A DNA stretch of 11,245 bases, from positions 1 through 11,245 of the forward strand of contig CALJKQ010000088.1 in the NCBI GenBank assembly GCA_937973565.1, read 5' to 3'. The notes below the pieces were generated by a model. The model was not told the origin of the DNA and did no database searches. It worked only from the letters and a program-made list of their open reading frames with translations. Shown here in pieces: positions 1 to 7,343 of the stretch (its first letter is position 1; each line of letters starts with the position of its first letter). The stretch is from an uncultured Saprospiraceae bacterium. Its GTDB lineage: Bacteria > Bacteroidota > Bacteroidia > Chitinophagales > Saprospiraceae. The translations under genes and the position numbers were made by a program.

Positions 1-51
1 GGCAAGATAGCGCGTTGCTAATTGCTCAAAAATATGCAGTTGGTCGGATGC

Positions 52-3000
52 TTACGTTGCAGATGCAGGATGGTTTATATTGTTTCCTTTGATTACTGCT
101 ATTAGATTGCTGGACGAAGAAGCATTCCCTGGGGTTTGACCTACAAAGATAGCCGCACCGCCAATTCCTGTAATGGTATTATTGGTGATGTGTGCTGTCA
201 GGTCGCCATTAGACCCATTTGACACGATAAACCCTTCGTTGCCTTGAGCCGTTTTTTGTACAGTACAATTATTGATGGTAATATCCAGGGATGAATTGTC
301 GTTGGCTGCTGCTTGCAGGGGCTGAGATTTGTTGTCATCAAAAAAGCAAGATTGAACAGATATGGTTGCTGAAGCTGATCCCTGCATTTCAATTTGTACT
401 CCATCACTGCCTCCTGCTATGCTGTTGTTTCTGATTTGGCAATTTGAGATGGTTAAATTGAAGGAACCGGACTGATTGTAAAATTCCATGTTGTGCTCAA
501 TGGCATCTCTGATGATGCATTGATTAATCAATGAGGCATTGGCCCCGTTGAGACCATTGGTTCCTGAGGGATTTGTTTTTCCAAAAGCCAGCGCGGCATC
601 GTTTGACCCTGTGCTGGTGCCAATGGTGCCATTGATTGTGCAATACTCCATAGTAAAGCCATTGACATTGGTTCCAAAAACGCCAAGGTTTTCAAAATTG
701 CTGAGTGTCATTCTGCGCAGTGTTACAAGGGCTGTATTATTTAAATAAATGCCTATACCCGATGTTAAACTACCATCTGCCCCTGTCTTCCCGGTTATGG
801 TTCCTCCACTTGCATTTCCTCCTTGCGTAATATTGCTATTGTCGCCATTTACAGTTAGCCCTCCGCTAGAGCCGGTATTGTCCAATACAATGCCGTTGTT
901 GGCACCGGCTCCGCTTGATATGCTCTGAAAAATTAAACCTGATGGTGAAATAGTAGTGTTTACAACAGAAAGAGCAGTGCCTGAGGTTGCGGTGATTGTA
1001 TTTCCAGAACCAGTGACTGAAAGGGTACCCCCTGATGGTGCGTTGAGTCCTATACCTGCTGTTACATCAATGTCAAGACCGCCATTGGTAAAAGAAGTAG
1101 AGGTACCCGAATTGCTTGTAATGGAAACTGCATTGGAACTACCAGTGTTTAAAACTTTCGAAGTGCCTGAGAAAGAGGTGTTGGTGCCTGAATTTGAATT
1201 GATCAGGATACCTGTGCTTGATGAGGTAGCGGAAAGGTTGCCACTAAAAGTTAGAGTGCCGGAAGCATTGGAACTCACTTCCACCAATCTCCCGGCAGTA
1301 TTTTTTGAAATGGTGCCGGCATGTGAAATGGTGCCGGGTGTACTTGAGTTGATGTATACACATGGCCCAGAAGGATTGGTAATAGGGGCATTGGCAAATG
1401 TAAATGAACCAGCACAACCATTGATAATATCAATACCGGCATCTCCACCATTGAGGGTAGCAGTGCCATTAAAAAGGTAAGTCCCATCTGCATTGTTGAA
1501 TTGTAAACCTGTGCCTGCGGTAGCATTTAATGTACCGGTTTGAAATGTGATGGTACCTGTGCTGTGGTCTTTTACTTCTACCATTGCACTGCTGCCAGTG
1601 TGGGTAATATCGCCACTATAGGTAAAATTGAGGGTGCCGCCTGAGATAAAAACAGATTTCAAAGTTGCATTGGAAAGTGAGCCTCCTGCAATACTTGTTG
1701 TACCGGCAATGGAATTTAGTTCTACGATGGTGTCTCCCGCAGTAGAAGTTAAACTGGATAGGGTGGCATTGAGTGAGCCTGTGGTTAAATCCAGCGCTGT
1801 ATTGGCAACGTTCATGGAAATATCGGTCATGCTGCAGCTGCCAAAGTTATTGCCGGTTACAGAACCATTGGTCACTATATTGAAGCCACGGAGCGTATTG
1901 CCGGATCCCAGGGTGATAACGCTGTTTAAATTTGCCGAGGTACCATTTCCGGCATTGGTAGCCGGTAACGCAGTGCTGTAAGTCGGCAGTGAATATCCGG
2001 TTATGGACAATAAACTTGCGGAGGCATCCTGACCTAACAGTTTTTGTCCGCTGAGCAGGGTGATGGCACCTGAATAAGGGGTAGCACTTTCGAAAACAAA
2101 TATATTGTCGTTGTTTCCATCCGGTGCCGAAGAGGTAAAAGATGCTATACTGTTGTAGGGAGCAGACAATCTTCCATCACCACCGGAGGGTGCATTGTTG
2201 TTGACAAACCAGATCATACCGGAAACTACAAGACTTACTGTCCCCGTGGCTGGAGCGTTAAAGCCATTGTCAATTGTGTAGGTAAAATTGTCGGGACCTT
2301 CATAGCCGGGGGCCGGGTTGTAGGTAAAGCTTCCATCTGTATTTGCTGTGACAGTTCCGCCATTCGCTGTTAATACAGGTACACCCACATTGGCCATGGA
2401 ACCATTGATAGCTTCAACCAAAATGTTGTCACCACTGTCATTGCTGAGAAAGCCTGGAGCCGGCACCGAAATGCTTACATTGCCCAGTACATTGTAACTT
2501 TCATTCATGGCCATAGCCGGGTTGCCTACCCTTATTTTCAAAATTCCCTGATCTGGGCTGTGAAAACCGGTGCTTATATTGTACCGCGCATAATCGAAGC
2601 CTGTGAAATTGGTGGAAGGGCTGAAAGTGAAAGAGCCATTGGCCTGAACGGTAAGCGTACCTCCACCATCAGTGAGGCCCATCGTGCCGGGTGGATTGGC
2701 GCCTGGTGAGGCGGTAGTACCAAAGCTGGTTACGGCTAAGGATGGCAGTCCAAAATCATTGATTAATACATTATCACCACCCGGGTTGTTGAAGCTGACA
2801 GCGATAGAGTCTTGTCTTGCCAGGGCTGATGTCTTGATGGATCCCATTATTCCGGATGTATTCATAGGAAGGGGCAAGGAATAATTGACATTGCCAGCCT
2901 GGCTGCCACTAACACTGATGGTGGTTTTATAACGGATGACATCTCCAGGATTGACGGCATTGTTGCTATTGCTGTCAACTACCAGGGAATCGGTCATGGA

Positions 3001-3072
3001 ACCGGTTACAACCTGTGCAAAGAGATTTAAAGACCACAATAAAATGGAGCTTGAAACAAGAAATTTTCTCAT
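52..3072 (-). CDS. Secreted beta-strand-repeat / parallel beta-helix surface protein, possibly truncated
   Basis: Predicted exported protein of 1006 residues, rich in Gly, Ser, Thr and Asn. The start is set at the ATG at 3072, which opens directly into a signal peptide (MRKFLVSSSILLWSLNLFAQ). A TTG four codons upstream also keeps the frame open but would put residues before the signal. Domains in order: a DUF11-like beta segment (about 21-90, with the NPGD..RY motif), two cadherin-like/VCBS-type tandem Ig modules (about 90-180 and 183-286, each with GSFTF or GSFTY), then from about 287 (IWFVNNN) a DUF1565/pectate-lyase-like beta-helix. Residues about 426-701 form some eleven consecutive units of about 25 residues. 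The last 300 residues have Asn-rich helix turns (SNCQIRNN, INNCTV, ITNNTI). Bacteroidota homologues of this architecture are cell-surface or secreted proteins, usually with a C-terminal type IX sorting domain. None is visible here, and the stop lies mid-turn. Substrate and function are unknown. The class is confident, the role is not. Confidence 0.85.
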   Translation of the reverse strand: MRKFLVSSSILLWSLNLFAQVVTGSMTDSLVVDSNSNNAVNPGDVIRYKTTISVSGSQAGNVNYSLPLPMNTSGIMGSIKTSALARQDSIAVSFNNPGGDNVLINDFGLPSLAVTSFGTTASPGANPPGTMGLTDGGGTLTVQANGSFTFSPSTNFTGFDYARYNISTGFHSPDQGILKIRVGNPAMAMNESYNVLGNVSISVPAPGFLSNDSGDNILVEAINGSMANVGVPVLTANGGTVTANTDGSFTYNPAPGYEGPDNFTYTIDNGFNAPATGTVSLVVSGMIWFVNNNAPSGGDGRLSAPYNSIASFTSSAPDGNNDNIFVFESATPYSGAITLLSGQKLLGQDASASLLSITGYSLPTYSTALPATNAGNGTSANLNSVITLGSGNTLRGFNIVTNGSVTGNNFGSCSMTDISMNVANTALDLTTGSLNATLSSLTSTAGDTIVELNSIAGTTSIAGGSLSNATLKSVFISGGTLNFTYSGDITHTGSSAMVEVKDHSTGTITFQTGTLNATAGTGLQFNNADGTYLFNGTATLNGGDAGIDIINGCAGSFTFANAPITNPSGPCVYINSSTPGTISHAGTISKNTAGRLVEVSSNASGTLTFSGNLSATSSSTGILINSNSGTNTSFSGTSKVLNTGSSNAVSITSNSGTSTSFTNGGLDIDVTAGIGLNAPSGGTLSVTGSGNTITATSGTALSVVNTTISPSGLIFQSISSGAGANNGIVLDNTGSSGGLTVNGDNSNITQGGNASGGTITGKTGADGSLTSGIGIYLNNTALVTLRRMTLSNFENLGVFGTNVNGFTMEYCTINGTIGTSTGSNDAALAFGKTNPSGTNGLNGANASLINQCIIRDAIEHNMEFYNQSGSFNLTISNCQIRNNSIAGGSDGVQIEMQGSASATISVQSCFFDDNKSQPLQAAANDNSSLDITINNCTVQKTAQGNEGFIVSNGSNGDLTAHITNNTITGIGGAAIFVGQTPGNASSSSNLIAVIKGNNINHPASAT

Positions 3073-3364
3073 GAAGTAAACCAATGATTAGAGTTAGTTA
3101 AACTGTTCAAAAATAGACTTTTATTGGATTTAATTGTCAGAAAGAGACATTTAATTGATAAGATTTGGAAAAAAATAATCATTTCCTCTTAAGTACAACT
3201 TGGTTTATTGCTGAATTTGATTGGATTATACCTTCTTACAAAGGGTTAATTTGGATAAGGCAATTAACAGTGATATGCTTATCGCATTCTTTTGGCAATT
3301 TGAATAATAGCAGAATAACATACTGTATAATAAATATAAACAAATTAAAATATTGCCAACACAG
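3073..3364. other. Intergenic region, 292 bases
   Basis: AT-rich spacer between two minus-strand genes. The side near 3072 holds the beta-helix gene promoter. The side near 3365 is the 3' flank of the di-haem oxidoreductase operon. It carries a widely spaced inverted repeat, TTGGCAAT at 3292-3299 and ATTGCCAA at 3352-3359, separated by 52 AT-rich bases. This could fold at the end of the operon transcript but lacks the compact stem and T-run of an intrinsic terminator. No convincing gene was seen; the plus-strand reading frame from 3165 runs into the antisense of the downstream gene and has no family features. Confidence 0.6.
3108..3143 (-). promoter_or_regulatory. Promoter of the beta-helix protein gene
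   Basis: Reading the minus strand, TATTTTTG at 3115-3108 matches the Bacteroidota -7 consensus TAnnTTTG exactly. TTTCTG at 3143-3138 is a weak -33 candidate (consensus TTTG) 22 bases upstream. Transcription would start near 3101-3104, giving a leader of about 30 nt before the ATG at 3072. The region is AT-rich, so some chance of coincidence remains. Confidence 0.5.
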
Positions 3365-4711
3365 TTATAAGCTTTCCAGGAATTTTAGCAATAATATTCT
3401 TTCATCTTTTGATAATGCCATGAATTGGTCTTTTGATTTTTTAGCTTCACCATCGTGCCAAAGAATGGCTTCTTCAAGGGTAGTTGCCCTGCCATCGTGC
3501 AAAAAACCGGCTTTGGGATTGACTACTTTGGTGAGTCCTATACCCCATAATGGGGGAGTCCTCCATTCATTGCCATCTGCCTTAAATACAGGACGGTGAT
3601 CGCTGAGACCTTCACCCATGTCGTGAAGCAGTAAATCAGTATACGGGTATATTGTCTGCCCTGCCAAGGCTTTGATGTCATGATAGCCGGTCGTATATGT
3701 GGGATGGTGACAGGAAGCGCATTGTAAGTTGGTGAATAATTTTTCCCCTTCCCGAACACTTTGATCGTTGATGTTTCTGCGGGCAGGTACTGCCAGCGTT
3801 TGAAAGTAGAAGGTAAATAAGTCGAGCGTCCGGTCATCAATATCATTTTGCGTTTGGAGTCCTGCCGTACAATTGATTTGTCCTTCGCATTGTTCACTGG
3901 GGAAGAGCGGATTGGTCAGTCCCATGTCATTGGAAGCAGCTCCGGCAGATTGTTGCCTGGCGGTGGGTTGTTCTGCCTTCCATCCAAATCTTCCTGCTGC
4001 CCATGCTTGTCGGCTTATATCCCAGACCTCATTGAGTTTGCCACTGATGCCATCGCCATTGCTGTCGGTGGCGTCTTCTTTCTTTCTCAAATCTTCCTCT
4101 TTTATAGCTTCCAACAGACCCAGGCCAAATACCGGTTGAGCATTTCTTGGACTCATCAAAAGGTTGACAGGCAGGTTTTGATAAGGTACACTGATATGGT
4201 AAATGGGTTTACTTAGGGTAATTTCTTCTCCGGTGAGGTATTTTATGAGCAACTTTTCTTCGGATTTTGATAATTTGCCCTCCGGCGTGGTGCCGAATAT
4301 TCCCTTGGTTTGCAGTTGGCCTCCAAAGCCCGGCACGGATATGGGGAAGCCATTGACATCAATGCCATTGCTGATCCTCAACAAAAGTCCGGAACTAAGA
4401 TCGTTTTCGTGGGCTGGGGCTGAACTACGACCATTTCTGACGTGACAACTTTCACAAGAATTTTGGTTGAATAGGGGACCCAGACCTCCTGCCTGTGTGG
4501 ACGGTGCGGTCACAAAAGTTTGGCCAAAAGCAGCATCTGCTTCCAGGTGGAGTTGTAATCCTTCTTTGTCCAGATTGGCCAGAGGAAAAGTGAAAGCATC
4601 CGGCCCTTCACTTAATATAGTGGTATCGCCACCGCTCTTTGGAATGAAAATCTCATCTGGCGTACAGGCATTTAGGAATAGGATCGCGATAAAGAATGGC
4701 CGGATGCTCAT
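3365..4711 (-). CDS. Di-haem oxidoreductase (DHOR, DUF1111) lipoprotein
   Basis: Predicted c-type cytochrome of 448 residues, related to bacterial di-haem peroxidases/MauG. It should be anchored as a lipoprotein and act in the periplasm. The N-terminus is a lipoprotein signal with lipobox LNAC (Cys16). Two haem-binding CxxCH motifs are visible: CESCH at residues 86-90 and CASCH at 331-335. Other family hallmarks are DSNGDG at about 216-221 (a calcium-loop-like segment), PLWGIGL, and the C-terminal block LHDGRATTLEEAILWHDGEA with His405 and His419. Length is normal for the family and the protein looks intact. The ATG lies four bases after the imelysin stop, so it is the last gene of the operon. 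Families of this type recur next to imelysins in iron-regulated loci, where a redox role on iron or haem is suspected but not proven. The family call is very secure; the substrate is unknown. Confidence 0.93.
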   Translation of the reverse strand: MSIRPFFIAILFLNACTPDEIFIPKSGGDTTILSEGPDAFTFPLANLDKEGLQLHLEADAAFGQTFVTAPSTQAGGLGPLFNQNSCESCHVRNGRSSAPAHENDLSSGLLLRISNGIDVNGFPISVPGFGGQLQTKGIFGTTPEGKLSKSEEKLLIKYLTGEEITLSKPIYHISVPYQNLPVNLLMSPRNAQPVFGLGLLEAIKEEDLRKKEDATDSNGDGISGKLNEVWDISRQAWAAGRFGWKAEQPTARQQSAGAASNDMGLTNPLFPSEQCEGQINCTAGLQTQNDIDDRTLDLFTFYFQTLAVPARRNINDQSVREGEKLFTNLQCASCHHPTYTTGYHDIKALAGQTIYPYTDLLLHDMGEGLSDHRPVFKADGNEWRTPPLWGIGLTKVVNPKAGFLHDGRATTLEEAILWHDGEAKKSKDQFMALSKDERILLLKFLESL

Positions 4712-4715
4712 TTTA

Positions 4716-5777
4716 TTATAAATTTGAGATCAAAGGAATAATTTTGCTTTCCAGGGTAGACTGGAGCGCTCTTACCGCCTGTTGGGCCTGAAGTACATCA
4801 GGTCTGTTGGTGATTACAGCAGTGGTAAAGGTGCCGGGTATGTTTTCAATTTCCAGGATGGCAGCATCGATTTGTTGGTTAAGTTGATCTGCCAAAGCCG
4901 CATCTTTCTTTTTTACTATATGGTATAATGTGTTTTCAGCCGCAGTGCCGGAATTGTAAGTTCCATGGTAGATGTTTTTGATGCTGCGCATATTATCCGC
5001 AAAATCGGCTTTGCTGTTGTTACTAAAGCGAGACTCTTCCAAGGTAAGATCCTGACTGCTGTAGGGATCGTTGATTTTACCATTGGCAACTTCATCGGCA
5101 ATGATGCCCAGCGCATTGACAATCTCTTCAAGGGCTGCTTTCTGACTTACATAAACCACAGATCCTTTACCGGCCTGCATCACATTCTTGATGTAGTTGC
5201 CCCCGGTTGGCTGCCACAAATTATAGAGACTCTGAGCGTCCTGGGCCAACACTTCCGTGCAGGCAGATAAATATTCCAGTTCTCTGGCAGTAAACTGGTC
5301 GATGGTTTTATTGCTGTTGACACCCCACAGCAAGTACTCAATGGTATGAAAACCTTTTAGTGTTCCTTCTTGCTGGGCAAGGAAAGTAGCTGTGATAGCC
5401 CCGGAACCTGCCATAACATTGTTGAGGTCAGTGACATTCACAGGCCAGGAGTCAAGTGCGGGATCAAGGCCTTCCTGATCTACTGGTCCAAATAAAAATC
5501 CTTCCGATTGTTCCCAGGGCATTCGGGCTGCTCTCCAGGCAGTTTTTGTTTTTTCCAATTGAGCCGAACTTGGGTTACTTGCCAGTAAAGAAGCCTCGTT
5601 GTGCAAGGCGATGGCAGCAAGACTAAGTTCAGCGTACGTTTTGAGAATAACTTCATTGGAAATCACATTTAGGGTATTGCTGTAGTCTGCATTGTCCGTA
5701 ACAACATTGTCTTCACATGATGACATCACTATGGCCAGAGACAGCACAAAAAAATATTGAATAGATTTAGAAAACAT
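4716..5777 (-). CDS. Imelysin (peptidase M75-like) family lipoprotein
   Basis: Predicted 353-residue periplasmic or surface lipoprotein of the imelysin family (IrpA/EfeO-related). The signal ends in lipobox MSSC (Cys21). The family signature GxHxxE is present as GFHTIE at residues 142-147 (His144, Glu147), followed by YLLWG. Upstream is the conserved block W-AAR-PWEQSEGFLFGPV...LDPALDSWP typical of imelysins encoded beside DUF1111 cytochromes. The C-terminal helix ends in an ALQSTLESKIIPLI pattern. Most of the protein should be alpha-helical. Despite the historical peptidase label, the family is mainly tied to iron uptake, and GxHxxE is thought to bind metal. It is the middle gene of the operon: the ATG at 5777 is 23 bases after the porin stop, and its own stop is 4 bases before the di-haem gene. 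Many loci of this kind carry two imelysins; only one is seen here. Confidence 0.93.
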   Translation of the reverse strand: MFSKSIQYFFVLSLAIVMSSCEDNVVTDNADYSNTLNVISNEVILKTYAELSLAAIALHNEASLLASNPSSAQLEKTKTAWRAARMPWEQSEGFLFGPVDQEGLDPALDSWPVNVTDLNNVMAGSGAITATFLAQQEGTLKGFHTIEYLLWGVNSNKTIDQFTARELEYLSACTEVLAQDAQSLYNLWQPTGGNYIKNVMQAGKGSVVYVSQKAALEEIVNALGIIADEVANGKINDPYSSQDLTLEESRFSNNSKADFADNMRSIKNIYHGTYNSGTAAENTLYHIVKKKDAALADQLNQQIDAAILEIENIPGTFTTAVITNRPDVLQAQQAVRALQSTLESKIIPLISNL

Positions 5778-5800
5778 ATCTGTGAATATTATTGGGTTAA

Positions 5801-7033
5801 TTAAAAATCAAAACCGATGCCAGCGACAAAAGTGTCTTCTCTTTCTCCGGTTCCCAGGGTTTTGAAGTTGTAGTGTGCCTTGACTACCACTTTGGGATGT
5901 GCAAAAAAGTTAATACCTGCCGTTATTATTTTTCTTTCATAGCGTGGATTATCTGAAACATTGCCTGCCGTTTTAAACATGGCATCGTACCACTCCCATC
6001 TCGAAAACACAAAGAAAGGGTAGGGGTGATCTTTGGGCATTATATTGTAGGCGACTTCTGCATAGGCTCCTGCTGCCATCTTACCTACGGGAGTGCGCTT
6101 TACATTGAGGTTGTTCGATAGATTGCGATTGGCCGCACTCAGGGCGTCGCTATTCTGAATATTGCCTGCCATACCATAAGCCCGGGTTCTCCATTTTTGA
6201 TTTTCCCAGGCAAAATGAACGTCTCCGTAAATGACCCATGAAGATTCCGAAAAATCGTTTTTCGGTCGGTTAGGGCTGGCATTGTTGGCATAAAAACAAA
6301 AACCCAGCTCACTGTCTTTGGCAAAGATGTAGTCCAGTCGGGCTGCATAGGCAAGACTATTGGCGTTTATGGTCTCAAATCGGGTTTGGTATCCTTTTCG
6401 GATCCAATTAAGCGAGTTGAACCCTGTATTATCAAGTCCGGTAACGGCATATAATTTATAGGAAAGCATTGGATATTCAGAAGGCTTGAGGTGAAAATCA
6501 CCACTTATTTCCAGTCCTGTTTCGTACCAACCCAAGGGAAGAAGGGTATTTTCAACTTCCGATCGATGCGCTGTAAAATATTCCCGGGGCTGGTCTTGTT
6601 TGGAAGCATTGCCCATGTAAAACCTCATTTTACCCGCTCTGATTTTAAAGGATGGGTGAAGTAAAAACTGGAGATTGATTTGTTCTGCCACCACTTGTCC
6701 TCCTTTTTCTACTTCGGCTTCAAATTCTCCGAATTCTTCCAAGGGGTCAAAACTCATAGTGCTACCTGTTCCCCCGTGTTCAAATTCTATTTCCGATTTG
6801 AACTGGATCTTGTCAGAAAACTGATAATACAAGTACATATTGAGTCGCTCCGGATCAAAGGCATCTCTTTTGGTGGGATATGTTTCCCAGTTGTAGTGAT
6901 AATAATTCACAGCACCATAACCTTCAACCTTTAACCTTTGAGTGGCAGGGTTTTGAACATCTTGGGCAGAGAGTAAATAACCTTGGAACCCCCAAAAAAC
7001 TAAAAATAACCAATTTTTTATTTGATTTGACAT
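5801..7033 (-). CDS. Outer-membrane beta-barrel porin of the imelysin operon
   Basis: Predicted 410-residue outer-membrane protein. A signal peptide covers about residues 1-24 (MSNQIKNWLF...LLSAQ). The rest alternates amphipathic strands such as NMYLYYQF, FKIRAGKMRF, YKLYAVTGL and VVVKAHYNF, and ends in aromatic phenylalanine (GFDF), as barrel proteins recognised by the BAM machinery do. The segment with EFEHGGTG, a long acidic loop, then AEQINLQF and a PLGWYETGLEI motif resembles porins of the OprO/OprP-like group. The ATG at 7033 is preferred over an in-frame GTG at 7051, because that GTG overlaps the -7 promoter element and would add six residues before the signal. It is the first gene of the operon with imelysin and the di-haem cytochrome, suggesting a channel or receptor for the same substrate, plausibly an iron compound. 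The barrel call is firm; the substrate is inferred. Confidence 0.8.
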   Translation of the reverse strand: MSNQIKNWLFLVFWGFQGYLLSAQDVQNPATQRLKVEGYGAVNYYHYNWETYPTKRDAFDPERLNMYLYYQFSDKIQFKSEIEFEHGGTGSTMSFDPLEEFGEFEAEVEKGGQVVAEQINLQFLLHPSFKIRAGKMRFYMGNASKQDQPREYFTAHRSEVENTLLPLGWYETGLEISGDFHLKPSEYPMLSYKLYAVTGLDNTGFNSLNWIRKGYQTRFETINANSLAYAARLDYIFAKDSELGFCFYANNASPNRPKNDFSESSWVIYGDVHFAWENQKWRTRAYGMAGNIQNSDALSAANRNLSNNLNVKRTPVGKMAAGAYAEVAYNIMPKDHPYPFFVFSRWEWYDAMFKTAGNVSDNPRYERKIITAGINFFAHPKVVVKAHYNFKTLGTGEREDTFVAGIGFDF

Positions 7034-7050
7034 AAGTGATGATTTCGGCA

Positions 7051-7058
7051 CAAAGCTA
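7051..7058 (-). promoter_or_regulatory. -7 promoter element of the porin-imelysin-DHOR operon
   Basis: On the minus strand, TAGCTTTG at 7058-7051 is an exact TAnnTTTG match, 17 bases before the ATG at 7033, so the leader would be only about 12 nt. No TTTG -33 element occurs at the expected spacing. The spacer is instead occupied by a palindrome, which hints at regulator-dependent transcription. Confidence 0.5.
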
Positions 7059-7059
7059 A

Positions 7060-7081
7060 AATTTTATTTTAAAATAGAATT
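7060..7081. promoter_or_regulatory. 22-bp inverted repeat, candidate operator of the imelysin operon
   Basis: The arms AATTTTATTTT (7060-7070) and AAAATAGAATT (7071-7081) pair at 10 of 11 positions and contain a perfect 12-bp core TATTTTAAAATA. It abuts the -7 element of the porin operon and lies where RNA polymerase would contact the -10 to -35 spacer. Size and AT-richness fit a Fur-type metal-regulator site, but no characterised Bacteroidota consensus was matched. In AT-rich DNA such repeats also arise by chance. Confidence 0.35.
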
Positions 7082-7293
7082 AGTCTAAATAAGAATAGAG
7101 ATAATTTTTCATCAATATTGGATGCATTTTGTATGCCCAATATTTTACATTAGGAATTTAAATATTAGAAAAACAATCATTAAAACATATAAATATATTT
7201 AATATAAAACCCCGTTATTACACCTCCCAAAAGCGATTCTCGTCTGGATGTGATCTAATTCTGTATAGATCTCGATGTTTTTTTGGCCAAATC

Positions 7294-7324
7294 TTTGGGG
7301 GAAGGAAAATTTACTTTAACTTTG
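7294..7324 (+). promoter_or_regulatory. Consensus Bacteroidota promoter for the membrane protein/regulator operon
   Basis: TTTG at 7294-7297 and TAACTTTG at 7317-7324 are exact matches to the -33 and -7 elements, with an ideal 19-base spacer. The start of transcription should be near 7328-7331, giving a leader of only about 15 nt before the ATG at 7344. This is the best promoter in the window. Confidence 0.75.
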
Positions 7325-7335
7325 CAATACAAAGT
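7319..7335. promoter_or_regulatory. Inverted repeat over the promoter, candidate autoregulatory operator
   Basis: ACTTTG (7319-7324) and CAAAGT (7330-7335) are perfect arms around a five-base spacer CAATA. The left arm is the second half of the -7 element and the right arm covers the expected start site. The right arm is also part of the palindrome AAAGTACTTT (7331-7340), and TACTTTAA occurs twice (7312-7319 and 7335-7342), 23 bases apart. A protein bound here would block polymerase. The winged-helix protein made by the same operon is the obvious candidate. Confidence 0.5.
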
Positions 7336-7343
7336 ACTTTAAG

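Larger units (their letters stand above)
7034..7343. other. Divergent intergenic region, 310 bases
   Basis: Spacer between the minus-strand porin operon and the plus-strand membrane-protein/regulator operon. The outer thirds carry the two promoters and their palindromes. The central part (about 7085-7290) is AT-rich and includes an AATATTT/AAATATT inverted repeat with a loop of about 14 bases. No open frame, RNA gene or riboswitch-like structure was recognised there. Confidence 0.6.

Noticed and set aside
956..1981. Long plus-strand open frames (956-1480 and 1628-1981) opposite the beta-helix gene
   Set aside because: They are antisense readings of the Gly/Ser/Thr-rich repeats. They have Pro/Val/Glu-rich low-complexity composition, no start context and no recognisable domain.
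3073..3084. TTG start at 3084 adding MVYF to the beta-helix protein
   Set aside because: The ATG at 3072 begins directly with a standard signal peptide and is the more common start codon.
3292..3359. TTGGCAAT/ATTGCCAA inverted repeat as terminator of the imelysin operon
   Set aside because: The arms are 52 bases apart and there is no compact stem or T-run; it is kept only as a remark on the spacer.
3848..4216. Plus-strand open frames inside the di-haem oxidoreductase gene
   Set aside because: Antisense shadows of a gene with clear CxxCH and family motifs on the minus strand.
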